DNA of 64,000 bases, from assembly GCA_900170005.1 (NCBI GenBank), contig LT827128.1, positions 1,736,001 to 1,800,000 on the forward strand. Direction: 5' to 3'. Positions 40,306-48,560 of this stretch are shown here, piece by piece. The notes below the pieces were generated by a model that saw nothing but the letters and a program-made list of their open reading frames with translations, was not told the DNA's origin and did not search any database. This DNA comes from Gordonibacter massiliensis (ex Traore et al. 2017) (GTDB lineage Bacteria; Actinomycetota; Coriobacteriia; Coriobacteriales; Eggerthellaceae). A program made the position numbers and the translations under genes. Every line of letters begins with the position of its first letter. Positions within the stretch are counted from its first letter, which is position 1.

Positions 40306-41480
40306 TCGCACCCGGGCGACAGAAGCGGGCCAGCCGTCGGCCCTTCCGCAGGGCAAGGGCTCTGCCCTTGCCCTACAAAACCGGCAAAGCGCTTACAAGA
40401 TGGCGGGCCGTCGCCGCGCTCGCGTGCGCGGCGGCCCTGCTCGTTTTCGCGTGCGCCGGATGCGCGGACGGAGCCGGCAGCGCGACCTCCTCGACCTCCG
40501 CGACGGCGACCCGTTCGTTCACGTCCATGGCCACCGGCATGACCCTGACCGTCCACGCTTCCAACCAGCAGGCGGCAGACGACGCGGCCGAGGCGTGCGA
40601 AGACCGCGTGGAACAGCTCGACGCGCTGCTGTCGCCCACCGGCGACGAGAGCCAGATCGCCCTCCTGAACAACGCGGGCGGCACCGTCACCTTCTTATCC
40701 GACGACCTCCAGCCCCTCTTCGAGGCGGCTTGCTCCGTGGCGCAGGAGACGGGCGGCGCGTTCGACCCGACGATCTACCCCCTGACAAGCGCCTGGGGCT
40801 TCACCGACGGCAACCATCGTGTGCCGTCCGACGACGAGTTGGCGGCGCTGCTGCCCCGCGTGGGCTTCGAGCGCCTGCGCGCGGACGCGTCCGCCGGCAC
40901 CGTCGTGCTCGAAGACAACGCCCAGGTGGACGCAGGCGGCGTGGCGAAGGGCTTCGCAGCCGACGAGCTGCGGGCGCTCTTGGCCAAGCGCGACGTGACG
41001 TCGGCGCTGCTCGACCTGGGCGGCAACGTGACGGCGCTGGGAACGAAGCCGGACGGCTCGGCGTGGAGGGTGGGCGTCGCGGACCCCGCAGCGCCCGACC
41101 GGCTGGCGGGCACGCTCGAGCTGGTCGACGCCACGGCTTCGACCTCGGGCACCTACCAACGCTTCTTCGTCGACGGCAACGGGGTGAAGCGCCATCACCT
41201 GATAGACCCTGCCACCGGCTACCCCGCCGAATCCGACCTCGCCTCCGTGACGGTGGTGGGCGCGTGCGGCGCCCGCTGCGACGCGCTTTCGACGGCGCTC
41301 TTCGTGATGGGTTCGGACCGCGCGCTCGACGTTTGGCGCGCGCAGGCGGAGGGCGGAAGCGGCTCGTTCGAGGCCGTGTTCGTGGATGAAGGCGGCAACG
41401 TGCTGGTGACGGGGGGAATAGCCTCCGCATTCTCGCCGAGCGCGGACTTCGCCGACCGGGTGACGGAGGTGCGGCGATGA
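40302..41480 (+). CDS. apbE: ApbE FMN transferase (lipoprotein), N-terminus partly encoded by a repeat
   Basis: ApbE attaches FMN covalently to RnfD and RnfG from FAD. The 392 residues show a lipoprotein signal (FACAGC, Cys about 53) and the catalytic domain with LDALLSPTGDESQIALLNNA, GGAFDPTIYPLTSAWGF, VDAGGVAKGFAADELR, LLDLGGNVTALG, TSGTYQRFF and HHLIDPATGYPAES. It starts at ATG 40302, overlapping the rnfB stop. Residues about 14-25 (around RARALPLPYK) are encoded by a family 2 repeat at 40351-40373, so the n-region before the signal core is unusually long. Confidence 0.93.
   Translation: MIAPGRQKRASRRPFRRARALPLPYKTGKALTRWRAVAALACAAALLVFACAGCADGAGSATSSTSATATRSFTSMATGMTLTVHASNQQAADDAAEACEDRVEQLDALLSPTGDESQIALLNNAGGTVTFLSDDLQPLFEAACSVAQETGGAFDPTIYPLTSAWGFTDGNHRVPSDDELAALLPRVGFERLRADASAGTVVLEDNAQVDAGGVAKGFAADELRALLAKRDVTSALLDLGGNVTALGTKPDGSAWRVGVADPAAPDRLAGTLELVDATASTSGTYQRFFVDGNGVKRHHLIDPATGYPAESDLASVTVVGACGARCDALSTALFVMGSDRALDVWRAQAEGGSGSFEAVFVDEGGNVLVTGGIASAFSPSADFADRVTEVRR
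40351..40373. repeat. Family 2 hairpin repeat inside apbE
   Basis: GGGCAAGGGC TCT GCCCTTGCCC is a perfect 10-bp hairpin followed by TACAAAAC. It falls in the 5' coding part of apbE and adds about a dozen residues before the signal-peptide core. Confidence 0.7.
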
Positions 41481-41920
41481 GGCCGCGCGCGGCGACGGCC
41501 GCTTTGGAAACCGCCGCGAGACGGGATCGCGGGCGGCGGGTCGAGATCCTGTTCGCGGTCGCCGTGGCCGCGACGGCCCTCGTGCTGTTCGCCGTCGCGC
41601 AGGCGGCGGGCGCCGCGCCGTTCGGCGCGCACGCCGTGGCGACCATCGCCCGCAACGGCACCGTCCTGGAAACCATCGACCTCTCCGCCGTGGACGAGCC
41701 GTACACGCTGCGGTTCGAGGACGAGAGCGGCGCGAACGTGGTGGCGGTCGAGCCGGGACGCATCCGCGTGGTCGAAGCCGACTGCCCCGACAAGGTGTGC
41801 GTGAACGCGGGCTGGATCGACGCTCCGGGCAGGCCCATCGCCTGCGTGCCCCATGGGCTCACCATCGTCGTCGAGCGCGAAGGGGGTGGCGCCGATGGCA
41901 TCGACGCCCTTGCGCGATAG
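41477..41920 (+). CDS. NusG domain II-containing exported protein
   Basis: The 147-residue protein has one N-terminal TM helix (about 22-45) and a NusG_II-type beta domain: ATIARNGTVLETIDLSAVDEPYTLRF, GRIRVVEADCPDKVCVNAGWIDAPGRPIACVPHGLTIVVE. The DCPDKVCV...CVPH block is the family signature. In many anaerobes this gene accompanies apbE and a Gx-type transporter gene, and may handle flavin or quinone-related cargo. It overlaps apbE by 4 bp. Confidence 0.9.
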   Translation: MRPRAATAALETAARRDRGRRVEILFAVAVAATALVLFAVAQAAGAAPFGAHAVATIARNGTVLETIDLSAVDEPYTLRFEDESGANVVAVEPGRIRVVEADCPDKVCVNAGWIDAPGRPIACVPHGLTIVVEREGGGADGIDALAR

Positions 41921-42461
41921 CGGGGCGCGCAGCTCCACCGAGCGGGTGTGCCGCTGCGCGCTCTTGGCCGCGCTGGCGCTCGCGCTCGCCGCCCTCGAGT
42001 CGCTGCTGCCGCTGCCCATGCCGGTGCCCGGCATGAAACTGGGCATCGCCAACGTGGTGACGGTGGTTGCGGCGTGCTGGCTGGGGCCCGCCTGCGCCGC
42101 CGCGGTTTTCCTCGTGCGCGCGATCTTGGCGGCGTTTCTCACCGGCCAGCTTTCCACGCTGCCGTTCAGCCTGGTGGGAGGCGGTCTTGCACTGGTCGTC
42201 ACCATTGCGTTCGTCCGCCTTGCCTCGACCGACCGGGCAAGGCTCTGCTCCATGGCGGCTGCGGTGGCGCACAACGTCGGCCAGGTGGGCGTGGCCGTGG
42301 CCCTAACCGCCACGCCCCAGATCGCCCTGTACCTGCCGGTGCTGCTCGTGGTGGGCCTGGTCACCGGCTTCCTCACGGGCACGGTAGCCGCCGCGCTGCT
42401 CGAGCGCGTTCCGGCGGCGTATCGCCTCGAACGCAGCCCGAAGGCCCCTTCGTCATCCTGA
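41895..42461 (+). CDS. Gx transporter family / heptaprenyl diphosphate synthase component I-like membrane protein
   Basis: The 188-residue protein has five to six TM helices and matches the Gx/HepT-annotated family (ECF S-component-like): LAALALALAALESLLPLPMPVPGMKLGIANVVTVVAACWLG, VFLVRAILAAFLTGQ, AAAVAHNVGQV. The old name suggests menaquinone side-chain synthesis, but the fold suggests transport. The start at 41895 (after AAGGGGGTG) overlaps the NusG_II gene by 26 bp. Its stop codon lies in a family 1 repeat. Confidence 0.85.
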   Translation: MASTPLRDSGARSSTERVCRCALLAALALALAALESLLPLPMPVPGMKLGIANVVTVVAACWLGPACAAAVFLVRAILAAFLTGQLSTLPFSLVGGGLALVVTIAFVRLASTDRARLCSMAAAVAHNVGQVGVAVALTATPQIALYLPVLLVVGLVTGFLTGTVAAALLERVPAAYRLERSPKAPSSS

Positions 42462-42493
42462 ACGGAGGCGCTCCCTCTGTCATCCTGAGCGGA
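42453..42493. repeat. Two family 1 half-repeats that terminate two convergent genes
   Basis: TCATCCTGAACGGAGG (42453-42468) and TCATCCTGAGCGGAGG (42480-42495) are tandem half-units. The first carries the TGA of the Gx gene on the plus strand, and the second carries the TGA of the histidine kinase gene on the minus strand (GGATGA, 42485-42480). Confidence 0.75.
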
Positions 42494-43958
42494 GGTTGCG
42501 AGGCACCTCGATAACGCAGCGCGCGCCGCCCGCTTCCCCGTTCGACAGCTCGAAGGTGCCGCCGTGCGCGGCGGCCACGTCGTCCACGATGGAGAGGCCC
42601 AGCCCGAAGTGGCCGCTCGCCGCGTTGCGATCCGCCGAGCCGGTGTAGAAGCGCTCCTTGCCGTGCTCGAGAGCACCCGCCGAAAAGCCGGGCCCCTCGT
42701 CCTCCACCGCGATGCGCACCGCGCCGCCGACCTCCGAGAAGCGCACAGCAACCCGCGTCCCCATCGGAGCATGCTCGGCGGCGTTGTCCACCAGGTTCGC
42801 CACCGCGCGCGTCAGCTGCACGCGGTCGACCCGCAGCGTTCCGTCGAGCGGACACGAAAAGTCGAGCGCCAGCCCGCGCGCCTCGCACAGTTGACGCGCC
42901 TGCCGCTCCACTTCCGCAGCCAGCTCCGCAACGTCCACATCGGCCATGGCGGCGCCCGCCGCGCCCGTCTGGGACGCCTCCACCAGCAGCCTCACGTAGT
43001 CGTCCATACGCGCGATGCCGTCGGACAGCTCCCTGGCGCACGCCTCCTGGTCGGCGTCGAGCGGGCCCTCGGACAGAAGGTCGGCGTTCCAGCGGGCGAT
43101 GGCCAACGGCGTCTTCAGGTCGTGGGCCAGCGCGGCCACCTGCCTCCTGCGCGCCTCGTCGGCGGCCCAGCGCGCGTGCAGGGACTCCTCCAGCGCGCCG
43201 CGCATGCGCTCCATGGCCGTGAGCACCTCGTTCATCTCGCGAACGTTCGTGGAACCCACGGCGAAGTCCAGATCCTGCCGCTCTATATGGGCTGCGGCCT
43301 CGGTCAGCGGGCGCATCTTGGCCGAGATCACCCGCGCCGCACGCGTGGCGATGAGCGCCATCGCAACCACGAACATGCCCGCGAACAGGCCCAAGAGCAA
43401 CGCTTGCGGGTCGGGCAGCGCGTCGCGCAGCGCCTTGGACGTGAAGTCGGGAACGTAGTCGAACTGGAGCGCGCACACGTCGCCGCTCGGCAGCACGGCC
43501 GTCGCCTGCTTGCGAACGTCGCCCAGCAAGCCGGACGACCCCACGACGGACGATCCCTCGCGCACCGCCGCCCAGGCCTCGTCCCGGTTCGCTTCGTCCA
43601 TATCGGCGGCCAGCACCGCGCCCGCGCCGTCGAACACGGCCCAGCGATAGCACGAGGGAAGGTCCGCGGGCTCCAGCTCGCCCGACTCCAGCGCCTCCAC
43701 CGCGCCCGCGACGTTCTCGTCGGCATAACTGGCAAGGTAAACGGCGCCGCTGCCCGCCAACACCGAGAACAACGCGAACACCACCACGGCCAGCAGCCCC
43801 ACCGACGCGAACGCGTAGGCGAAGTAGCGTGCGATGACGAGCGCCAGCGGCAAGCCGCCCTTGCGCACCGTCCCGCCCGGGAAGCCCGCGCGCGAGGAAT
43901 CCTTCTTCGCGGACGGGCTCCCGCCGCCGTCTTCGGAGGTCGCGCGCGCCCGGCTCAT
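42480..43958 (-). CDS. Sensor histidine kinase
   Basis: The 492-residue kinase has two TM helices (about 40-70 and 180-205) flanking an extracytoplasmic sensor region of about 110 residues, then HAMP-like linker, H-box ALAHDLKTPLAIARW, N-box NLVDNAAEHAP, G1 DEGPGFSAG and G2 GLGLSIVDD. It is translationally coupled to the response regulator (ATGA overlap). Together with the adjacent ABC transporter it probably senses an antimicrobial peptide or cell-envelope stress. Its stop codon lies in a family 1 repeat. Confidence 0.92.
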   Translation of the reverse strand: MSRARATSEDGGGSPSAKKDSSRAGFPGGTVRKGGLPLALVIARYFAYAFASVGLLAVVVFALFSVLAGSGAVYLASYADENVAGAVEALESGELEPADLPSCYRWAVFDGAGAVLAADMDEANRDEAWAAVREGSSVVGSSGLLGDVRKQATAVLPSGDVCALQFDYVPDFTSKALRDALPDPQALLLGLFAGMFVVAMALIATRAARVISAKMRPLTEAAAHIERQDLDFAVGSTNVREMNEVLTAMERMRGALEESLHARWAADEARRRQVAALAHDLKTPLAIARWNADLLSEGPLDADQEACARELSDGIARMDDYVRLLVEASQTGAAGAAMADVDVAELAAEVERQARQLCEARGLALDFSCPLDGTLRVDRVQLTRAVANLVDNAAEHAPMGTRVAVRFSEVGGAVRIAVEDEGPGFSAGALEHGKERFYTGSADRNAASGHFGLGLSIVDDVAAAHGGTFELSNGEAGGARCVIEVPRNLRSG

Positions 43959-44617
43959 AGCTCCCATCGGTACCCCATGCCCCACACGGTGCCGATGGGG
44001 TTGACCCCGTGCGCTTTGAACTTGGAGCGTATGCTGCTCACATGGGCTGTTATGGTCTCCGCGCTGGCCGTCGAGTCCCAACCCGACGCCTCCTCCAGCA
44101 GCGCTTCTTTGGAGAACACCTGGCCGCGGCGGCGCGCGAGGTACTCGCAGAGGGCGTACTCGGTGGGCGTGAGGCGCACGGGGGCGCCGTCCACCTCGGC
44201 CCGCTTCGCCGTCAGGTCGATGCGCACCCGCCCGAACTCGAGCGAGCTGTGGCGCTCGCGCCCTTCGCGCCGCAGGTGGGCCGTCACCTTCGCGCGCAGC
44301 TCCGCCGCCCCGCAGGGCTTGCGGATGTAGTCGTCCGCACCCAGGCCCAAGCCCATCACGGCATCGCCCTCCTCGGTCTTGGCCGTGAGGAACAGGATGG
44401 GGCAGTCCGCCCGCTCGCGGATGCACCGCACGAGCTCGAACCCGTCCATGCCGGGCATCATCACGTCGGTGACGATAAGGTCGAAGCGGGAAAGGTCCAG
44501 ATCGAGCACGCGCACGGCATCGGTCATGCCCGCAACCGTGTGCCCGTCGCGCTCGAGCACGCGGACCAGCGTGTCGACGATGGCCCGCTCGTCGTCGACG
44601 ATCAGCAGACGCGCCAT
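43955..44617 (-). CDS. OmpR-family response regulator
   Basis: The 220-residue regulator has a receiver domain (MARLLIVDDERAIVDTL; phospho-Asp in IVTDVMMPGMDG; LTAKTEEGD; RKPCGAAEL) and a winged-helix DNA-binding domain (SLEFGRVRIDLTAKRAEVDGAPVRLTPTEYALCEYLARRRGQVFSKEALLEEASGW...GTVWGMGYRWEL). An AAGGGAGAAG site precedes the ATG. The gene lies 70 bp after the second permease gene, in the same orientation, so the five genes may form one transcript. Confidence 0.94.
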   Translation of the reverse strand: MARLLIVDDERAIVDTLVRVLERDGHTVAGMTDAVRVLDLDLSRFDLIVTDVMMPGMDGFELVRCIRERADCPILFLTAKTEEGDAVMGLGLGADDYIRKPCGAAELRAKVTAHLRREGRERHSSLEFGRVRIDLTAKRAEVDGAPVRLTPTEYALCEYLARRRGQVFSKEALLEEASGWDSTASAETITAHVSSIRSKFKAHGVNPIGTVWGMGYRWEL

Positions 44618-44687
44618 GGCGCTTCTCCCTTCTCGAAGGTCAAGTCTGTTTTCGCTCACGCGACGCCCCCATTGTACCCTTCGTCCG

Positions 44688-45509
44688 TCATTCCGCCGCA
44701 CGGCGCTTGTCCTCGAAGCGGTTCGCACGCGCCAACAGCACCGCAACCAGCGCCGCCGTGGCGACGGCGCACACCGCGCCGATGCGCGCGAGCGACCCCG
44801 CAAGCGCCGCGACCGCCTGCGGCCCGAACCCGAGCGGCACGGCAACGGCCGCCTCCACCGCCAGCGACGCCAAGCGCGAGGGCCACGCGAACGGCACGAA
44901 CACGGCGGCATCGAGGCCGAAGGCCCCGCTGAGCGACCCGGTGACCAACCCGTTCGCCAGCCCGCCCATCGAAGCCAGCGCCACGACCAACCCGAGCGCG
45001 CCCACGCCGATGGAGGCGTTGCGACCGAACCGCAGCGCGATCCAAAGCGACACCGCGTACAGAACCACGCTCCCCGCCGCGACGCCTGCCGCCGCGCCGA
45101 CGCAGGCGGCAAGGGGCGGAACCTCCCGGCCCGCAACCGCGAGCAGTGCGATGAACAGCAACGTCGCGACCAGCGCCGCCGTGAAACCCAGCGCCAGCAG
45201 CACCGTGCCCTTGGCCGCGAGCGCCCTGCGGCGCGAGGGCACCCCCAGCAGGTTGGCCCCGTCGCCCGCCTCGCGCTCAGCGTCCACCGCGAGCCCGCAG
45301 GATATCCCCACGATCAGAGGCGCGCCGGCCCCCAGCAGCTGGAAGAACGCGTCGGCCCCCAGCAGGCTGTCCCACGCAGCGCCCGAGAAGTACAGCCCCG
45401 CGCATCCGCCCAAGGCGACCGCGAGCACCAGGTGCATCGCAACGAGGGGCGATCGGCGCAGGCGCACGGCCTCCGAGCGCAGCGCCCGAACGAACGTCAT
45501 CTTCGCCAT
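44688..45509 (-). CDS. Lantibiotic-protection-type ABC transporter permease (MutG/NisG-like)
   Basis: The 273-residue protein has six TM helices and a short cytoplasmic C-terminus. It starts MAKMTFVRALRSEAVRLRRSPLVAMHLVLAVALGG, the usual N-terminal cytoplasmic helix plus first TM of such permeases. It overlaps the preceding permease stop by 1 nt (TGATG). Paired permeases with one ATPase and a nearby two-component system are typical of lantibiotic immunity or bacitracin-type resistance. Confidence 0.85.
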   Translation of the reverse strand: MAKMTFVRALRSEAVRLRRSPLVAMHLVLAVALGGCAGLYFSGAAWDSLLGADAFFQLLGAGAPLIVGISCGLAVDAEREAGDGANLLGVPSRRRALAAKGTVLLALGFTAALVATLLFIALLAVAGREVPPLAACVGAAAGVAAGSVVLYAVSLWIALRFGRNASIGVGALGLVVALASMGGLANGLVTGSLSGAFGLDAAVFVPFAWPSRLASLAVEAAVAVPLGFGPQAVAALAGSLARIGAVCAVATAALVAVLLARANRFEDKRRAAE

Positions 45510-46318
45510 CACCGCGCCTCCCTCTTCGCGAACCACCGCGCGCCGAGCACGCTGAGCGCGCCGAACAGGGCGACGGCGATGGCGAGCCCCAAGGCCGCCT
45601 CCCAACCGAACGCCCCCAACGGGTCCCCCGCCTCGAGCGGCACGCCCGAAGGCGCCACGCCCACCAGCGGCGCCACCGCGCAGAGCGTTGTGGCCGGCGG
45701 GAAGAGGAACCATGCGGAGCTCGTCCACAGGGCCACGCCCGCTCCCAGCTGGATCACGGCGGGCACCGCGATGCCCGCCAGCGTGCCGAACCGGACGGTG
45801 AGCGCGAGGCCCGCCGGCACCATCCAGGCGCTCGCCGCCACGAGCAGCACCGACGTGGCCAAGCCCGCCGCGACCGAGGGCACGGCACCGCCCAACAGCC
45901 CCGTGACGACGCTCGCGGCCAGCACGACCAGGTTCGCGCCGAGGGCGAGGGCGAGCGCGTAGGCGACCTTCGCCCACCAGGTTTCCGCAGGAGGCAGCGG
46001 CAGACCGAGCACCGGCCGCAGCTTCTGGCGCGCGTCGATGTTGGCTACGGACGCGGTGACGAGCGCAAGGGCGATGGGCATCATGAGCGCGTACCAGTAG
46101 TTCCAACCGTACGTCGAGAACGCGCCGATCGCGCCTCCGCCGCCTACGCCCCCGGCCAGCATGCCCATGAGGCAGAACGGCAGCGGGGCGATGAGCGCGA
46201 TCTTGCGAGGCGCGGCATGGCGGCCCTTCAAAGCCTCCGCCTTGAACGCGGAGGCGAAGCCCGCCTTCCGCTGCTCGCCGCCGCATGCGGCGGCGCCCTG
46301 CACGAGTTTCGCCGTCAT
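45509..46318 (-). CDS. Lantibiotic-protection-type ABC transporter permease (MutE/EpiE-like)
   Basis: The 269-residue protein has six TM helices. Its N-terminus (FASAFKAEALKGRHAAPRKIALIAPLPFCLMGML) matches the MutE/EpiE permease pattern, with a conserved WNYWYALMMPIALALVTASVANIDARQKLRPVLGLPLPPAETWWAK loop. It overlaps the ATPase gene by 4 bp (ATGA). Substrate is likely a lantibiotic or other peptide acting at the membrane; no lantibiotic biosynthesis gene is in the window. Confidence 0.88.
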   Translation of the reverse strand: MTAKLVQGAAACGGEQRKAGFASAFKAEALKGRHAAPRKIALIAPLPFCLMGMLAGGVGGGGAIGAFSTYGWNYWYALMMPIALALVTASVANIDARQKLRPVLGLPLPPAETWWAKVAYALALALGANLVVLAASVVTGLLGGAVPSVAAGLATSVLLVAASAWMVPAGLALTVRFGTLAGIAVPAVIQLGAGVALWTSSAWFLFPPATTLCAVAPLVGVAPSGVPLEAGDPLGAFGWEAALGLAIAVALFGALSVLGARWFAKREAR

Positions 46319-47058
46319 CGCAGCACCCCTTCCGTCGCCGCGCCTCGACGCTGGCAAGCCACGTCGCGGCACACGTCCATGAACAGCCGCTCGAGGTCGG
46401 TGCCGGCGCACAGCGGACCCTCGTGGGCCAGCCGGCCTTCGACGATGATGCCCACGTGGTCGGCCGTGTGCGAAACCTCCGCCAAGATATGGCTCGACAC
46501 GATCACCGTGATGCCCTGGCCGGGCAGCGAGCGAATGAGCCCGCGCAGCTCTTCGATGCCGATGGGATCGAGCCCGTTGGCCGGCTCGTCCAGAATGAGC
46601 AGGCGCGGGCTGTCCAGCAGCGCCAGCGCGATGCCCAGGCGCTGCTTCATGCCCAAGGAGAACTGCCCGGCGCGCTTCTTTCCGGTGCCCGTCAGGTCGA
46701 CCGTTTCGAGCACCTGGTCGATGCGGGTCTCGGGGATGCCCAGCAGCGTCGTGCGCACGCGCAGGTTCTCGCGCGCGGTGAGGTTGGGGTAGAGCGGCGG
46801 GTTCTCGATGAGCGAGCCGATGCGGTACAGATCGTCGCGCCGCCACGGGCGGCCCGCGAACAGGATGTCCCCCTCCGTCGGCCGCAGCATCCCCGCCACC
46901 ATCTTGAGCATGGTGGACTTGCCGGCCCCGTTAGGGCCGAGCAGACCGTACACCGCGCCTTCGGGCACGCGCAGCGACACGTGATCGACCGCGGCCTGCG
47001 CGCCCGTGCCGCGGCCGAAGCGCTTGACAAGGTTTCTCGTTTCGAGCAGGTAGCTCAT
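46315..47058 (-). CDS. Lantibiotic-protection-type ABC transporter ATP-binding protein
   Basis: The 247-residue ATPase has Walker A GLLGPNGAGKST, a Q-loop region SLIENPPLYPNLT, ABC signature FSLGMKQRLGIA, Walker B LLILDEPANGLDP and the H-loop SSH. It belongs to the BcrA/NisF/MutF group. AAAGGAAAA precedes the ATG. It is the first gene of the ABC/two-component set. The 47059-47314 region upstream holds a GCAGC...GCTGC hairpin and, for the divergent gene, an extended -10 TGCTATGAT near 47226-47234. Confidence 0.92.
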   Translation of the reverse strand: MSYLLETRNLVKRFGRGTGAQAAVDHVSLRVPEGAVYGLLGPNGAGKSTMLKMVAGMLRPTEGDILFAGRPWRRDDLYRIGSLIENPPLYPNLTARENLRVRTTLLGIPETRIDQVLETVDLTGTGKKRAGQFSLGMKQRLGIALALLDSPRLLILDEPANGLDPIGIEELRGLIRSLPGQGITVIVSSHILAEVSHTADHVGIIVEGRLAHEGPLCAGTDLERLFMDVCRDVACQRRGAATEGVLR

Positions 47059-47314
47059 GCGTTTTCCTTTCGCTCGCCTTCCGTCTCCCCATCCACGATA
47101 GAAGGCGATTCTCAAGGATTCCTCAAGGCGGGGAAAGAAAGCCCGACCGCTTGCCGAAACCGTCCCGCCGCGCATGACGGTTCCCCCACCGCTGACCTTA
47201 CCGCGCACGCAGCAAAGGCTGCTCATGCTATGATTTAACTGGTAATAATAACGTGTATCAATAAGCCTGTCGGCTGCGGAACCGGGCCGGCAACCTGCAC
47301 GGAAGGAAGGACGC

Positions 47315-48094
47315 ATGGGCATTTACGTCATCACCGGCGCGTCGAGCGGCATCGGCGCGAAGACGGCCGAGATCCTGCGCGAACGCGGCCACGAGGTGGT
47401 CAACATCGACCTCAAGGACGGCGACATCGAAGCCAACCTCGCCACGAAGGAGGGCCGCGCCGGTGCCCTGGCCGAGCTGCACGAGCGCTACCCCGAGGGC
47501 ATCGACGCCATGATCTGCAACGCGGGCGTGTCGGGCGGCAAGGTGCCCATCTCGCTCATCATCTCGCTCAACTACTTCGGCGCCACCGAGATGGCGCGCG
47601 GCGTGTTCGACCTGTTGGAGAAGAAGGGCGGCAGCTGCGTGGTCACGTCGTCGAACTCCATCGCCCAGGGCGCGGCCCGCATGGACGTGGCCGGCATGTT
47701 GAACAACCAAGCCGACGAGGACCGCATCGTCGAGCTGGTGAAGGACGTGGACCCCGCCGTGGGGCACGTGTACTACGCGTCGACGAAGTACGCGCTCGCC
47801 CGCTGGGTGCGGCGCATGAGCCCCGACTGGGGTTCGCGCGGCGTGCGTCTGAACGCCATCGCGCCCGGCAACGTGCGCACGGCCATGACGTCCAACATGC
47901 TGCCCGAGCAACGCGCCGCCATGGAGGCCATCCCCGTGCCCACCCACTTCGGCGAGGAACCGCTCATGGATCCCGAGGAAATCGCGAACGCCATGGCGTT
48001 CGTCGCCTCCCCCGAGGCCAGCGGCCTGAACGGCGTGGTGCTGTTCGTGGACGGCGGCACCGACGCCCTGCTCAATTCCGAGAAAGTATACTAG
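47315..48094 (+). CDS. Short-chain dehydrogenase, probable 3alpha-hydroxysteroid dehydrogenase
   Basis: The 259-residue SDR has the cofactor motif TGASSGIG at residues 7-14, an NAG motif in CNAGVSGG, catalytic Ser in TSSNS, and YASTK (Tyr-x3-Lys). Blocks such as [19 protein letters not shown] and the C-terminal VDGGTDALL resemble the 3alpha-HSDH/carbonyl reductase of Comamonas testosteroni. Eggerthella lenta is known to oxidise bile-acid hydroxyls, so a bile-acid 3alpha-HSDH role is a reasonable inference. An Asp (NIDLKDGD) after strand 2 suggests NAD preference. The ribosome site is GGAAGGAAGG. Confidence 0.85.
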   Translation: MGIYVITGASSGIGAKTAEILRERGHEVVNIDLKDGDIEANLATKEGRAGALAELHERYPEGIDAMICNAGVSGGKVPISLIISLNYFGATEMARGVFDLLEKKGGSCVVTSSNSIAQGAARMDVAGMLNNQADEDRIVELVKDVDPAVGHVYYASTKYALARWVRRMSPDWGSRGVRLNAIAPGNVRTAMTSNMLPEQRAAMEAIPVPTHFGEEPLMDPEEIANAMAFVASPEASGLNGVVLFVDGGTDALLNSEKVY

Positions 48095-48104
48095 GAGGCG
48101 CCCC

Positions 48105-48452
48105 ATGGTCATCAACGATTTCGTCACCGCGATGCAGAACAAGGACCACGAGGCGCTTGCGGCGTGCTTCACCGAGGAGTGCCGGTTCTTCGACTACTGC
48201 CCGTCGGTCGTGAAGCGCGAGAACTCGTTTCTGTTCGGTCGCAACGCCATCGAGATGTTCTTCCACAACAAGTTCACGTTCGGGGGCTACGCCATGCGCG
48301 ACCCGCGCGTGACGAACGAGCGCACCGTGAACTTCTACGCCGACTACAACGGCACCATCATCCACGCCCTCGCGCAGATCGAGAACTGCAACGACGGCGC
48401 GTGCAGCCTGGACGACAGCCTCATCCAAGAGCTGGTGATCCGCCCGGCGTAG
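48105..48452 (+). CDS. NTF2-like (SnoaL/ketosteroid-isomerase fold) protein
   Basis: The 115-residue protein starts with the NTF2-like pattern FVTAMQNKDHEALAACFTEECRFFDYCPS, followed by GRNAIEMFFHNKFTFGG and beta strands ending IIHALAQIEN. The fold is shared with ketosteroid isomerase and bile-acid dehydratase BaiE. It begins 10 bp after the hydroxysteroid dehydrogenase gene, with an AGGAGGCGC site, so they are probably cotranscribed and may act on the same steroid. No catalytic Asp/Tyr set could be assigned with confidence. Confidence 0.78.
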   Translation: MVINDFVTAMQNKDHEALAACFTEECRFFDYCPSVVKRENSFLFGRNAIEMFFHNKFTFGGYAMRDPRVTNERTVNFYADYNGTIIHALAQIENCNDGACSLDDSLIQELVIRPA

Positions 48453-48519
48453 CGAAGGCCCGTCGCAGGCCGCAACGAACCACAAGGACGGTCGGCGGAC
48501 CTTGTCGAAAAGCTCGGTG

Positions 48520-48559
48520 GAAATACCGGACGGCCGCTTGCGCGGCCGTCCGGTATTTC
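48520..48559. terminator. Bidirectional terminator hairpin
   Basis: The arms 48520-48537 and 48542-48559 form a perfect 18-bp stem around a TTGC loop, with ATTTC / GAAAT at the base. It lies between the convergent NTF2-like gene and the short minus-strand gene at 48561. Confidence 0.85.
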
Positions 48560-48560
48560 G

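Noticed and set aside
41895-42461. Calling this gene a true heptaprenyl diphosphate synthase subunit
   Set aside because: The protein is a polytopic membrane protein resembling ECF-type S components; the enzyme name is a legacy label and no component II gene is nearby.
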